Assembly: GCF_040939305.1 (NCBI RefSeq)
Contig: NZ_CP162511.1
Location: 4,130,649-4,194,648, forward strand
DNA length: 64,000 nt
Direction: 5' to 3'
Source of the DNA: Herbiconiux sp. A18JL235
GTDB taxonomy: Bacteria > Actinomycetota > Actinomycetes > Actinomycetales > Microbacteriaceae
Numbering within the stretch: position 1 is the stretch's first letter; each line of letters opens with the position of its first letter. Shown here one piece after another: positions 1 through 8,636 of the stretch. The position numbers and the translations under genes were made by a program. The notes under the pieces were generated by a model. The model saw only the letters and a program-made list of their open reading frames with translations, was not told where the DNA came from and did not search any database.

Positions 1-1101
1 GGTGTCGGTCTCCTGCTTCTGGTCGAAGGTGGCCGACGGCCAGTCGTGGAGCACCGCGTCGACGCGCTCCATCGCCAGGTTCGCCCCCTTCACGACCCGC
101 ACCTTCACGGGGGCCCCGCCGCGTGCACGCCGCTCGGCGGCCCAGTGATGCAGACGCTGGAACGCGGGCAGCGCATCGGGGAGGTAGGCCTGCAGCACGA
201 TTCCCGCCTCGACGTCGAGGAAGTCGGGCTCGTCGAGCACACGCTGGAAGACGGCGATGGTGAGATCGAGGTCGCGGTACTCCTCCATGTCGAGGTTGAT
301 GAACGTGCGCCCCTCGCCCGACTCCGAACCGACGAGGCCCTTCTTCGACGCGAGCCGGTAGAGGGGGATGAGGCTCTGCGCGACGCGCTCGACGGTGGCG
401 TCGAAGGCCCACATCGAGACCCCGGCGGCCACCGAGGACACCTTCACCGAGACGTAGTCGATGTCGGGGCGCTGGATGAGGGCCTTCGTGCCCTCGAGCC
501 GCTTCGAGGCCTCGGAGTCGCCCAGCACGGCTTCGCCGAGCAGGTTGACGTTGAGGCGCACCGCGGTGGCACCGCCGTTCTCCCTGGCGCGCAGCACCTG
601 CACTGCGGCACCGATCTTCGAGGGCCGGGCGTCGACGACGAGGTGGCCGACCATCTCGCGCAGCACCTTGCGGGCGATCGGCACGACGACTCCCGGAACG
701 ACCTCGCCGAGCATGCCGCCGGCCGTGACGGCCGCGCGGAGATGAGGCGGGAGGAACTGCGGAGTGCGCTTGGCGAGCGCCGAAAGATGCTTTCCGGCGA
801 CGAAGACGTCTTCCGGGCGGGCGACCCCGTCGACGAAGCCGAGGGTGAAATCGAGCCCGTCGGGGTCTTTCAGCACTCCGGCGAGCCGCGCGGCCCCGGG
901 GTCGACGGGAGCATCGCGGCTCGCATCGAGCCAGTGCCGAGCCAGGGCCACCGCCTTCTCCCCCAGCCCGAGCGGCCCGAGCGATTCGGCCGGCACGACC
1001 TCGTCGACCGTCTCCGAGGGTGCCGGCTCACCATGAGCCGGCTCACCGGGCGACGGATCGACGTCGGCGTGGGGCTGCTGGGGGGTGTGCGGCTCGGCCA
1101 T
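1..1101 (-). CDS. putA: Bifunctional proline dehydrogenase / L-glutamate gamma-semialdehyde dehydrogenase (PutA type), N-terminal part only
   Basis: The frame is open for 367 codons and runs off the left edge of the window, so only the N-terminus is present. After an acidic Pro-rich leader of about 45 residues the sequence matches the proline dehydrogenase TIM barrel of actinobacterial PutA, with the conserved VKVSS and VVKGANLAMERV motifs, the latter around residues 335-350. The enzyme oxidises proline to P5C using FAD; in this family a P5C dehydrogenase domain usually follows, but it lies outside the window and is inferred. The ATG at 1101 is preceded by TATCCT six bases upstream, which suggests a leaderless transcript. 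It is divergent from the FAD oxidoreductase gene that starts at 1143. Confidence 0.85.
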   Translation of the reverse strand, partial: MAEPHTPQQPHADVDPSPGEPAHGEPAPSETVDEVVPAESLGPLGLGEKAVALARHWLDASRDAPVDPGAARLAGVLKDPDGLDFTLGFVDGVARPEDVFVAGKHLSALAKRTPQFLPPHLRAAVTAGGMLGEVVPGVVVPIARKVLREMVGHLVVDARPSKIGAAVQVLRARENGGATAVRLNVNLLGEAVLGDSEASKRLEGTKALIQRPDIDYVSVKVSSVAAGVSMWAFDATVERVAQSLIPLYRLASKKGLVGSESGEGRTFINLDMEEYRDLDLTIAVFQRVLDEPDFLDVEAGIVLQAYLPDALPAFQRLHHWAAERRARGGAPVKVRVVKGANLAMERVDAVLHDWPSATFDQKQETDT

Positions 1102-1107
1102 TCTTCG

Positions 1108-1113
1108 AGGATA
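1108..1113 (-). promoter_or_regulatory. Leaderless -10 box of putA
   Basis: TATCCT on the minus strand lies six bases before the ATG at 1101. That spacing places the transcription start on or next to the start codon. Confidence 0.5.
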
Positions 1114-1130
1114 GGTCGTGGCCCCGCCAT

Positions 1131-1136
1131 TAGGCT
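1131..1136 (+). promoter_or_regulatory. Leaderless -10 box of the FAD oxidoreductase gene
   Basis: TAGGCT lies six bases before the ATG at 1143, and no Shine-Dalgarno sequence is present. Confidence 0.5.
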
Positions 1137-1142
1137 CAGGGC

Positions 1143-2768
1143 ATGCAGGCTGTGGAGAACTTCGATGTCGTGGTTGTCGGTGGAGGACACAACGGCCTCG
1201 TCGCCGCCGCCTATCTCGCCGCCGCCGGGCAGACTGTCTGCGTGCTCGAGCGGGACGACCACCTCGGCGGCGCGGCGGTCTCCTCGTATGCCTTCGAGGG
1301 AATGGATGCCCGCCTCTCCCGCTACTCCTACCTGGTCAGCCTCCTCCCGCAGAAGATCGTCGACGACCTCCGCCTCGACGTCACGCTGCGACGTCGCCGC
1401 TACTCCTCCTACACGCCGGAGCCCGGAACCGACCGCGGCCTCCTCATCGACAACGACGACCCGGTCGCCACCCGCGACTCGTTCGCATCGGTGGGCGCGG
1501 CCGCCGACGCCGACGCCTTCGAGCGCTTCGGCGCCGATCTCGCCCGGCTCGCCGCGGCCGTCTGGCCCACCCTCACCGAACCGCTTCCCACCCGCAGCGA
1601 GCTGCGCGCCCTCCTCGGCGATGATGAACTCTGGCGCGCTTTCGTCGAAGAGCCTGTGGGCGTCGAGATCGAGCGCAGGTTCGCCTCAGACCTGGTGCGG
1701 GGCGTCGTCGCCACCGACGCGCTCATCGGCACCTTCGCCTCGGTTCACGAGGCCACCCTCGCCCAGAACGTGTGCTTCCTCTACCACGTCGTCGGCGGCG
1801 GCACCGGCGACTGGGACGTCCCCGTCGGCGGCATGGGCGCCGTGACGGGCGAGCTCGAGCGGGCGGCCCGCGCCGCCGGAGCCGAGCTGCGCACCGGAGC
1901 CGAGGTGGTGAGCGTCTCGCCGGAGGGAGCCGTCGACTACCTTGACGCGTCGACGGGCGCCACTCGGCGGGTGCAGGCCGGCCGGGTGCTCGCGAACGTC
2001 GCGCCTGCGCTGCTCGACCGTCTGCTCGGGATCGACCCCGCGCCCGGCGTCCCCGCGCCCGGCGACCCCACACCCGGTACCCCCGCAGCCGGCACCCCCG
2101 CCCCCGAGGGCGCCCAGGTGAAGGTCAACCTCCTCCTCTCCCGACTTCCTCGCCTCCGCGACGCCCAGGTATCGCCCGAGGCGGCCTTCGGCGGCACCTT
2201 CCACATCAACGAACTGCTGAGCCAGCTCGAGGCCGCCCATGCCGAGGCGGAGGGGGGCGCCGTGCCCCGCGTGGTGCCCGCCGAGATCTACTGCCATTCG
2301 CTGACCGACCCGAGCATCCTGTCGCCCGAGCTGCAGCAGGCGGGTGCGCAGACCCTCACGGTGTTCGCCCTGCACACCCCGCACCGGCTCCTCGCCGACG
2401 GGGTGACGAATGCGCGTGAGCTCGGCGCCGCGGTGCTGAGCTCGCTCGACAGCGTGCTGGCCGAGCCGATCGAGCCGCTGCTCCTGCGCGACGCCCACGG
2501 TGAGCCCTGCATCGAGGTGAAGACGACGGCCGACCTCGAGGCGGCTCTCGGCATGCCGGGTGGCAACATCTTCCACGGCTCGCTCAGCTGGCCGTTCGTC
2601 GACGACGACGCGCCCCTCACCACTGCGGCGGAGCGGTGGGGCGTGGCGACCGGGCATCCGCGCATCCTGCTCTGCGGATCGGGGTCGCGCCGAGGCGGCG
2701 CCGTGTCGGGCCTCGGCGGCTACAGCGCCGCCATGGCCGTGCTCGAAGACGGCATCGACGGCGCCTGA
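1143..2768 (+). CDS. FAD-dependent oxidoreductase of the phytoene-desaturase / PYROXD2 family
   Basis: This 541-residue flavoprotein starts with a Rossmann FAD motif (VVGGGHNGL, residues 11-19) followed by the typical LERDDHLGGAAVS segment. The second FAD-binding segment is near the C-terminus (LCGSGSRRGGAVSGLGG). It belongs to the broad family of phytoene-desaturase-like amino-oxidases; no carotenoid genes are nearby, so the substrate is unknown. Residues about 297-322 are a low-complexity insert of repeated P-x-P-G/P-A-P-G units that most relatives would not need for folding. The ATG at 1143 follows a -10 box at leaderless distance. Family confidence is good; the function is not known. Confidence 0.8.
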   Translation: MQAVENFDVVVVGGGHNGLVAAAYLAAAGQTVCVLERDDHLGGAAVSSYAFEGMDARLSRYSYLVSLLPQKIVDDLRLDVTLRRRRYSSYTPEPGTDRGLLIDNDDPVATRDSFASVGAAADADAFERFGADLARLAAAVWPTLTEPLPTRSELRALLGDDELWRAFVEEPVGVEIERRFASDLVRGVVATDALIGTFASVHEATLAQNVCFLYHVVGGGTGDWDVPVGGMGAVTGELERAARAAGAELRTGAEVVSVSPEGAVDYLDASTGATRRVQAGRVLANVAPALLDRLLGIDPAPGVPAPGDPTPGTPAAGTPAPEGAQVKVNLLLSRLPRLRDAQVSPEAAFGGTFHINELLSQLEAAHAEAEGGAVPRVVPAEIYCHSLTDPSILSPELQQAGAQTLTVFALHTPHRLLADGVTNARELGAAVLSSLDSVLAEPIEPLLLRDAHGEPCIEVKTTADLEAALGMPGGNIFHGSLSWPFVDDDAPLTTAAERWGVATGHPRILLCGSGSRRGGAVSGLGGYSAAMAVLEDGIDGA

Positions 2769-2798
2769 AGGGCTCCGCGCGGCACGCTGGGGCCCGCC

Positions 2799-3347
2799 CT
2801 ACTCCCAGACGCTCGCCGCCGGCGCCTTCGTCGACGGCAGCTTCGTCGCCTCGGCCCACGACGCCGCCCACTCGGGGAAGCGGTCGCCCGCAGGGGCGGG
2901 CCCGACGATGGCCTTCAGATCGTCGACCGGCACGATGCCGCCTGACCGCTTGAGGAAGCGGGCACGGATGAAGGCACGGGCATAGATCTCCCCGCGCACG
3001 ACGAACCGCTGCTCCATCAGCACCGACCGGTCGTCGAAGCCGAGCACCCTGCTCTCCACCTCGAATCGCTGCCACAGCTGCAGCGAGCGCCGGAAGCTGA
3101 TGGTCTCGGCCACGACGACCGGGTACCAGCCCCTCTCGCTGAGCTTCGACCAGGTGCCGCTGCGCTGCATGAGATCGAGGCGGGCGATGTCGAGTAGCGA
3201 CAGGTAGACGCCGTTGTTCATATGGCGCAGCACGTCGAGGTCGGTCGGGATCACACGGAACGGCGTGCTCGAGACCTCCCAGACGCCGAGCCGCGACCTG
3301 AAGCGGGAGCGCAGGGACTGGAGCAGGGTTCGCAGCAGGAAGTGCAC
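2799..3347 (-). CDS. Acyl-CoA thioesterase, hot-dog fold (4HBT-like)
   Basis: This 182-residue protein carries the hot-dog signature of 4-hydroxybenzoyl-CoA-thioesterase-like enzymes: the TDLDVLRHMNNGVYLSLLD segment near residues 35-55, where the Asp and Asn-Gly pair sit in the active-site region. Eukaryotic THEM6-like proteins share this layout. It should hydrolyse an acyl-CoA of unknown type in the cytoplasm. The frame stays open far upstream, but the GTG at 3347 is chosen because TACGAT sits six bases before it and because longer versions would run into the divergent trhO gene. The stop lies 30 bases from the end of the convergent FAD oxidoreductase gene. Confidence 0.75.
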   Translation of the reverse strand: MHFLLRTLLQSLRSRFRSRLGVWEVSSTPFRVIPTDLDVLRHMNNGVYLSLLDIARLDLMQRSGTWSKLSERGWYPVVVAETISFRRSLQLWQRFEVESRVLGFDDRSVLMEQRFVVRGEIYARAFIRARFLKRSGGIVPVDDLKAIVGPAPAGDRFPEWAASWAEATKLPSTKAPAASVWE

Positions 3348-3353
3348 GGCCCG

Positions 3354-3359
3354 ATCGTA
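3354..3359 (-). promoter_or_regulatory. Leaderless -10 box of the thioesterase gene
   Basis: TACGAT on the minus strand is six bases before the GTG start at 3347. Confidence 0.45.
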
Positions 3360-3446
3360 GGGTTCGGGGTGCGGATGCGCGAAAGCAACTGAGGTTTCCG
3401 ACAATCGCGAGCCGGTCGGGGCGGCCCGTGCTGGAAGTCCGGCGAC

Positions 3447-3452
3447 TAGGAT
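3447..3452 (+). promoter_or_regulatory. Leaderless -10 box of trhO
   Basis: TAGGAT lies six bases before the GTG start at 3459. Confidence 0.5.
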
Positions 3453-3458
3453 CGCCGG

Positions 3459-4397
3459 GTGCCCATCCCGAAGATCCTCCTGTACTACGTCTTCGCACCG
3501 GTGGCCGACCCGGAGGCGGTACGGCTCTGGCAGCGCGACCTCGGCGAGTCTCTCGGGCTGCGTGGGCGCATCCTCATCTCCGCGCACGGCATCAACGGCA
3601 CCGTGGGCGGCGAGCTCGACGCGGTGAAGCGCTACCTCCGCAAGACCCGCGAGTTCGCCCCGTTCCGCGAGCTCGACGCGAAGTGGAGCGAGGGCACGGC
3701 GCTCGAAGACGCCCCGGCGAGCCCGCACACCCCCTACCGAGCGATCACCGACTTCCCGCGTCTCAGCGTGAAGGTGCGCGACGAGATCGTGAGCTTCGGT
3801 GCTCCGGACGAGCTGCGGGTCGACGAGCACGGGGTGGTGGGGGGCGGCGTGCGGCTGACGCCCGGGCAGGTGCACGAACTCGTCGACGAGCGCCGCGCTG
3901 CCGGCGAGGAGGTCGTGTTCTTCGACGGCCGGAACCCGTTCGAGGCCGAGATCGGGCGGTTCGAGAACGCCGTCGTGCCCGAGGTCGCCTCCACCCGCGA
4001 CTTCGTCGCCGAACTCGACAGCGGCCGGTACGACCACCTCAAGTCATCCCCGGTCGTGACGTATTGCACCGGCGGCATACGATGCGAGGTGCTCTCGTCG
4101 CTCATGGTCGCGCGGGGTTTCGAGCGGGTCTTCCAGCTCGACGGCGGCATCGTGCGCTACGGCGAGGCCTACGGCGACGGGGGGCTCTGGCACGGTTCGC
4201 TCGCCGTCTTCGACGGCCGCGAGTCGATCGCCTTCTCACCCCAGGTCGAGGTGATCTCGCACTGCGCCGGATGCGGCACCCCCACGGCGCGGCTGCAGAA
4301 CTGCTCCGACCCCGCCTGCCGCTCACGGCTCGTGGTGTGCGAGGCCTGCAGCGCGGCCCACGACATGAGCTGCCGGGAGCACGCAGCGCAGGAATAG
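3459..4397 (+). CDS. trhO: tRNA uridine(34) hydroxylase TrhO (rhodanese family, formerly YceA)
   Basis: This 312-residue protein has the YceA/TrhO layout: an N-terminal domain starting PKILLYYVF, a central rhodanese domain with the active-site loop CTGGIRC (first Cys near residue 203), and a Cys-rich tail with several C-x2-C pairs that may bind zinc. Family members hydroxylate U34 of tRNA to ho5U in an oxygen-dependent reaction, the first step towards cmo5U-type wobble modification. The GTG start at 3459 is fixed by a -10 box six bases upstream. The TAG stop is also the first three bases of the -10 box of the next gene. Confidence 0.88.
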   Translation: MPIPKILLYYVFAPVADPEAVRLWQRDLGESLGLRGRILISAHGINGTVGGELDAVKRYLRKTREFAPFRELDAKWSEGTALEDAPASPHTPYRAITDFPRLSVKVRDEIVSFGAPDELRVDEHGVVGGGVRLTPGQVHELVDERRAAGEEVVFFDGRNPFEAEIGRFENAVVPEVASTRDFVAELDSGRYDHLKSSPVVTYCTGGIRCEVLSSLMVARGFERVFQLDGGIVRYGEAYGDGGLWHGSLAVFDGRESIAFSPQVEVISHCAGCGTPTARLQNCSDPACRSRLVVCEACSAAHDMSCREHAAQE

Positions 4398-4400
4398 GCT
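4395..4400 (+). promoter_or_regulatory. Leaderless -10 box overlapping the trhO stop codon
   Basis: TAGGCT begins with the TAG stop of trhO and lies six bases before the ATG at 4407. The second gene can therefore be transcribed independently from inside the end of trhO. Confidence 0.5.
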
Positions 4401-4406
4401 CGCCCC

Positions 4407-5276
4407 ATGAGCTCTCCCTCCCCCCATAGCGCAGCCGCCGACCCACACCGCTCGAGCGCTCCGCGCGACTCCTACGACCCGCAGCTCGCCCACCCGAGCC
4501 ACGAGCTCATCCACGATCGTGCCGACGCTCTGCTCGCGCTGCATCACGCTCCCGAGATCCTCACCGTGGTGAACGTCTGGGACGTCGCCAGCGCCACCGT
4601 CATCGCCGACCTGCCTGAGACCAAGGCCCTCGCCACGGCCAGCCACGGCATCGCGGCCGCCTACGGCTTCGAGGACGGCGAGAAGATCCCGGTCGATCTC
4701 ATGATCGAAGCGGTCGGGCGCATCGCGCTCTCGACCTCGTTGCCGGTCTCGGCCGACCTCGAGGGCGGCTACGGCGACACGGGCGAGACGGTCAGGCGCG
4801 CCATCGGCGTGGGCGTGGTCGGCGCCAACATCGAAGACCGGATGCGCCCCCACATCGAGTCCGTCGAGAACGTCGCCGAGGTGATGAAGGCCGCCGAGGC
4901 CGAGGGCGTGCGGTTCGTGCTGAACGCGCGCACCGACGCGCTGCTGCGGCGCGGCGACCGCCCGCTCGACGAGGCGATCGACGACGCCATCGAACGCGGT
5001 CGCGCCTACCTCGACGCGGGTGCGGCGTGCGTGTTCGTGCCCGGGCTCGTCGACGAGGCGATCGCCGAGCGGCTGGTCGACGGCATCGGGCACCTCAAGG
5101 TGAGCGTCATCGGCGTACCGGGCGCGCTCTCCCCCGAGCGCTACCAGGAGCTCGGCATCGCCCGCATCTCCTACGGCCCGTGGCCGCAACGGGTCGCGCT
5201 GGCCGCCCTGCGGCAGTCGGCGCGCTCGCTCTACGCCGGCGGCGTGCTGCCGGCCGACACCCCGGTGCTCACCTAG
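4407..5276 (+). CDS. Isocitrate lyase / PEP mutase superfamily protein
   Basis: This 289-residue TIM-barrel protein shows the metal-binding SADLEGGYGD motif and the NIEDRM and NARTDAL segments of the PEP mutase/isocitrate lyase superfamily. It lacks the K-K/R-C-G-H catalytic loop of true isocitrate and 2-methylisocitrate lyases: the IEDRM motif is followed directly by RPHIESVENVAEVM. It therefore belongs to the uncharacterised PEP-phosphonomutase-like group, which may cleave or rearrange a C-C or C-P bond in a carboxylic acid. The ATG at 4407 has a leaderless -10 box. The stop is 14 bases from the end of the convergent LssY gene. Calling it prpB or aceA would be unsafe. Confidence 0.75.
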   Translation: MSSPSPHSAAADPHRSSAPRDSYDPQLAHPSHELIHDRADALLALHHAPEILTVVNVWDVASATVIADLPETKALATASHGIAAAYGFEDGEKIPVDLMIEAVGRIALSTSLPVSADLEGGYGDTGETVRRAIGVGVVGANIEDRMRPHIESVENVAEVMKAAEAEGVRFVLNARTDALLRRGDRPLDEAIDDAIERGRAYLDAGAACVFVPGLVDEAIAERLVDGIGHLKVSVIGVPGALSPERYQELGIARISYGPWPQRVALAALRQSARSLYAGGVLPADTPVLT

Positions 5277-5290
5277 GCCCCTGAGACGCG

Positions 5291-6739
5291 TCAGCGCCCC
5301 CCGTCGAGCCGTCGCTCCGCGCGCGCCTGGCGCCGCTCCACGGCCCGCCGGTGCGAGAACCGCCTGGCCTCCGTTCCCGACAGGGCGAGCAGCACGAGCA
5401 CGTCGAACGACAACCCCACCAGGTTCGTCTGCAGGGTGATCTGCGGCCCACCCTTCACGAAGTCGATCGCCGTCACCACCACGGCGGCGGCACTGATGCC
5501 CATCCCCGTGAACCGGGCCCAGTTGTGCCCGTGATAGATCAGGAACGCCAGCACCGTGTACAGCGCAATGACGAGCAGCGCGACGGTGACGAAGACCGCG
5601 GCCACCACCGAGGCCAGGTAGCGCGCATCGGCGGGCGTCAGCGCACCGGTCAGCGTTCTGAAGTCGATCTCACCGTCGCCGAGCGAGAAGGCGACCACCA
5701 CCACGGCGCCGAGGGCCGACAGGATGCGCGCCACCATCAGCAGCACACCCAGATAGATCGCTGCGGGTCGCCGAGTGCTCGCGATCGGCGATTCCGTGAA
5801 CACGGCGGCCGGGGTGGGTGCGACCGGTCGTTCGGAGGCGCCGGCGGTTGCGGTGCCGCCACCTCCGGCATCCTCGCCCACCGCCACCTCGCGCAGGTCG
5901 ATGACGGGCAGATCGCCGTCGGTGACGATGGCGTCACCCCCGCCGTTGACGTGGTGGTAGCCGGTCGAGAAGTTCTTGATCAGCTGCACCGACGCATCCG
6001 GATTCCCTTCCACCAGGGTGCTCACGATGTGGTCGCGCTCGCGGTCGGTGTCCTTGTCGATGCGGTGGGTGATCTGCAGCGTGAAGAACGACAGGCCGAT
6101 GCTGCGGTCGTAGGTGCCGGCGGCCATCCAGTCGGCCTCGTGCCCGCCGGGCAGCAGCCACCCAGGGGGGCAGCGCCAGAACCGCACGTGGTGACGTTTG
6201 GCCGGATTGCCCTCCACCTCCTGCTGGTAGGTGAAGTCCTGCAGCTGGCCGAACAGGAACAGGCGCGAGACCGGCGCACCCGGGTAGCTGCGCCGCAGCA
6301 GGGTCGCCCGCACCGTGCGCAGCGCCGAGGTGAGGCCCATGTCGTCGGCCTGGTGCCAGCCAGCCCGCACCATGGCCTCGTGCACCTGCTGCTCGGTGCC
6401 CCGCAGGGCGACGTTCACGGGGTCGCCGAGCAAGCCCTCGCGGGTCTTCGCGCGGCCGATGAAGTAGTCGGGAACGTAGAACAGAGTGAGGATGCTGTGC
6501 ACCCGGGGCAGCAGCAGGTACGCCACGACGAGCCAGAACACGACGAGGAACCACAGCTGCTGCCAGCCCCTGGCGAACGACTCGGTGGCGACCAGGAAGG
6601 CGAGCCAGGCCGTCGCCAGCGTTCCGAACAGGAAGAAGGCGCTGTCGACGACGAGCCCCACCGATCCGCGCAGGGTGCGGCGTCTGATGTGCTCGACCAG
6701 ACCGGCGTCTTCGAGCTCCTCGGCGCTCGGATCGGCCAT
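5291..6739 (-). CDS. LssY C-terminal domain membrane protein
   Basis: This 482-residue membrane protein has two hydrophobic helices near residues 25-75, a soluble middle part and three or four further helices after residue 330. The middle matches the LssY C-terminal domain (PLNVAL/DPVNVAL region, GWHQADDMG, the FLFG-Q-DFTYQQE stretch and the HHVRFWRCP motif). In other bacteria this domain occurs with PAP2-type phosphatases; its role is not established. Start choice: the ATG at 6739 follows AAAGGA with an eight-base spacer, whereas two upstream in-frame ATGs have no usable ribosome site. It is divergent from the ABC transporter genes. Confidence 0.7.
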   Translation of the reverse strand: MADPSAEELEDAGLVEHIRRRTLRGSVGLVVDSAFFLFGTLATAWLAFLVATESFARGWQQLWFLVVFWLVVAYLLLPRVHSILTLFYVPDYFIGRAKTREGLLGDPVNVALRGTEQQVHEAMVRAGWHQADDMGLTSALRTVRATLLRRSYPGAPVSRLFLFGQLQDFTYQQEVEGNPAKRHHVRFWRCPPGWLLPGGHEADWMAAGTYDRSIGLSFFTLQITHRIDKDTDRERDHIVSTLVEGNPDASVQLIKNFSTGYHHVNGGGDAIVTDGDLPVIDLREVAVGEDAGGGGTATAGASERPVAPTPAAVFTESPIASTRRPAAIYLGVLLMVARILSALGAVVVVAFSLGDGEIDFRTLTGALTPADARYLASVVAAVFVTVALLVIALYTVLAFLIYHGHNWARFTGMGISAAAVVVTAIDFVKGGPQITLQTNLVGLSFDVLVLLALSGTEARRFSHRRAVERRQARAERRLDGGR

Positions 6740-6812
6740 CGGGAGCATCCTTTCGTTCCGTGCGATTGTGCCAGCTTCGTGGGAATGCTGTGACAACGCC
6801 CGACCGCCACCC

Positions 6813-6818
6813 TAGGCT
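6813..6818 (+). promoter_or_regulatory. Probable -10 box of the ABC transporter operon
   Basis: TAGGCT matches the local -10 consensus. A start about seven bases downstream would skip the ATG at 6822 and give a leader of roughly 48 bases before the ATG at 6873, which has its own AGGAAA ribosome site. Confidence 0.4.
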
Positions 6819-6872
6819 GGAATGGCGGCGTCGCCGCGCGTTCTTTCCCCGGACACCGACAGGAAACCATCG

Positions 6873-7775
6873 ATGCCCACCGGCGTACCCATCGAGTTCG
6901 CACATCTGACGAAGTCGTTCGGCACCGTGAACGCCGTCTCCGACCTCACCCTCACCGTCGAACCCGGGCAGGTCACGGGGTTCCTCGGGCCGAACGGAGC
7001 GGGCAAGACGACCACCCTCCGCATGCTCCTCGGCCTCGTGCGCCCGACTTCCGGCGCTGCCACGTTCGGCGGCTCGCGCTACGCCGAGCTGCACTCCCCG
7101 CTCGCGACCGTCGGGGCCTCGCTCGAGGCGGCGAGCTTCCACCCGGGCCGATCCGCCCGCAACCACCTCGCGGTCTACGCGCAGGCGGCGGGCCTCCCGA
7201 AGACGGCTCCGGATGCGGCACTCGAGAAGGTGGGCCTCTCCGGCTACGGCAACCGGCGGGTGGGCGGGTACTCGCTCGGCATGCGCCAGCGGCTCGGGCT
7301 CGCATTCGCACTGCTCGGCGACCCGGGAGTGCTGGTGCTCGACGAGCCCATCAACGGGCTCGACCCGGAGGGCATCAAGTGGATCCGCCTGTTGCTGCGC
7401 GGCATGGCCGCCGAGGGGCGCACCGTGCTCATCAGCTCGCACCTGCTGAGCGAAGTGCAGCAGACCGTCGACGAGGTCGTCATCATCTCGCACGGAGCGC
7501 TCGTGCACCGCGGCGAGCTGTCGAGCCTCGACACCTCCGACTCGAAACAGGTGCAGGTGAACGCCGACGACCGCGACCGGCTCGCCGAGATCATCCGTGC
7601 CGCCGGCTACGAGGTGTCGAAGCTGCGCTCGGGAGTTCTCGTCGAGAACGCCGAGGCGGGGGTGATCGGCCGGCTCGCCTTCGACGCGGGAATACCGCTC
7701 ACCGGGTTGTCGCAGAAGCGCACCGGTCTCGAGGAGTCGTTCCTCGCGCTCGTGGGCGAGGAGGGTGCGCTGTGA
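6873..7775 (+). CDS. ABC transporter ATP-binding protein
   Basis: This 300-residue ATPase has Walker A GPNGAGKTT (residues 39-47), an ABC signature in the variant form YSLGMRQRLGLA, Walker B VLVLDEP and the switch His in LISSHLLSEVQ. The C-terminal extension after residue 215 is typical of the drug/bacitracin (BcrA/CcmA-like) exporter subfamily. It powers the permease encoded next, whose GTG start overlaps the stop of this gene (GTGA). The ATG at 6873 is preferred to the ATG at 6822 because the upstream -10 box lies too close to the latter. Confidence 0.85.
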   Translation: MPTGVPIEFAHLTKSFGTVNAVSDLTLTVEPGQVTGFLGPNGAGKTTTLRMLLGLVRPTSGAATFGGSRYAELHSPLATVGASLEAASFHPGRSARNHLAVYAQAAGLPKTAPDAALEKVGLSGYGNRRVGGYSLGMRQRLGLAFALLGDPGVLVLDEPINGLDPEGIKWIRLLLRGMAAEGRTVLISSHLLSEVQQTVDEVVIISHGALVHRGELSSLDTSDSKQVQVNADDRDRLAEIIRAAGYEVSKLRSGVLVENAEAGVIGRLAFDAGIPLTGLSQKRTGLEESFLALVGEEGAL

Positions 7776-8575
7776 ACCTCCTCTCCGCTGTGCGCTCCGA
7801 GATCACGAAGATCACCAGCACCCGCCTGTGGTGGGTGCTCTCGCTCATCATGGTGGGCTACGTCGCGCTGTGCGCGGGCGGGATGGCCGTCATCCTCGGC
7901 GGCCTGGGGTCGCAGGCGAACGGGCCCGCCATCCCCTCGGCCCAGCTGCCCTCGCTGGTGTACAGCTTCGCGACCTCGGTGGGCTACGTGTTCCCCGTGC
8001 TGTTCGGAGCGCTCGCGGTGACGAGCGAGTTCCGGTTCCAGTCACTCACCCCGACGTTCCTCGCGGTGCCGCGGCGCGGGTTCGTGCTGGCGGGCAAGGT
8101 CATCGCGCTGCTGCTCGCCGGCGCCGTGTTCGGGGTATTGGCACTGATCGCGTCGATGGGCGTCGGTGCGGGTCTGCTCGCCGCGTTCGGCGTCGACCCG
8201 CTGCTGTCGACACCCGAGATCTGGGCGTTCGTGGGGCGCAGCATCCTCGCCATGGCGCTGTGGTCGGCGCTCGGGGTGGGGCTCGGAGCCCTCGTGCCCA
8301 GCCAGGTCGCCGCCATCGTCATCGTGCTCGCCTTCACCCAGTTCGTCGAGCCGCTGCTGAGGGTGGCTGCGGGGTTCACCGACTGGTCGGCGCAGGTGGC
8401 CCAGTTCCTGCCGGGCGCGGCCAGCGACTCCCTGGTGGGTGCGAGCGTCTACGCCGCCATGTCCGGGGGCGGCGCCGGCCTCGAGTGGTGGCAGGGCGGG
8501 CTCGTGCTCGCCGCCTACGCCGCCGTCGCCACGGTCATCGGCTTCTTCACCTCTTGGCGCCGCGACGTCTCGTAG
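7772..8575 (+). CDS. ABC transporter permease (ABC-2 type)
   Basis: This 267-residue protein has about six membrane helices. It begins NLLSAVRSEITKITSTRLWW, the cytoplasmic lead-in common to ABC-2 permeases partnered with BcrA-like ATPases. GAGGAGG precedes the GTG at 7772, which overlaps the stop codon of the ATPase gene by four bases, so the two are translationally coupled. The complex likely exports a drug, peptide or lipid; there is no substrate clue nearby. A longer open frame starting at 7379 is an artefact of high GC and overlaps the ATPase gene. Confidence 0.8.
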   Translation: MNLLSAVRSEITKITSTRLWWVLSLIMVGYVALCAGGMAVILGGLGSQANGPAIPSAQLPSLVYSFATSVGYVFPVLFGALAVTSEFRFQSLTPTFLAVPRRGFVLAGKVIALLLAGAVFGVLALIASMGVGAGLLAAFGVDPLLSTPEIWAFVGRSILAMALWSALGVGLGALVPSQVAAIVIVLAFTQFVEPLLRVAAGFTDWSAQVAQFLPGAASDSLVGASVYAAMSGGGAGLEWWQGGLVLAAYAAVATVIGFFTSWRRDVS

Positions 8576-8636
8576 CGCCGCCCTGGCCGCCCCGCGCATC
8601 CGCCTTCGACCCGCTCCACCTCCCCACCCGAGCCAC

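Noticed and set aside
46..1845. Plus-strand open frame of 599 codons
   Set aside because: It runs antisense to putA and out of frame through the FAD oxidoreductase; its composition (His/Arg/Gly-rich) is that of a GC-rich shadow frame.
4407..5276. 2-methylisocitrate lyase (prpB)
   Set aside because: The K-R-C-G-H loop is missing and no prpC or prpD is near.
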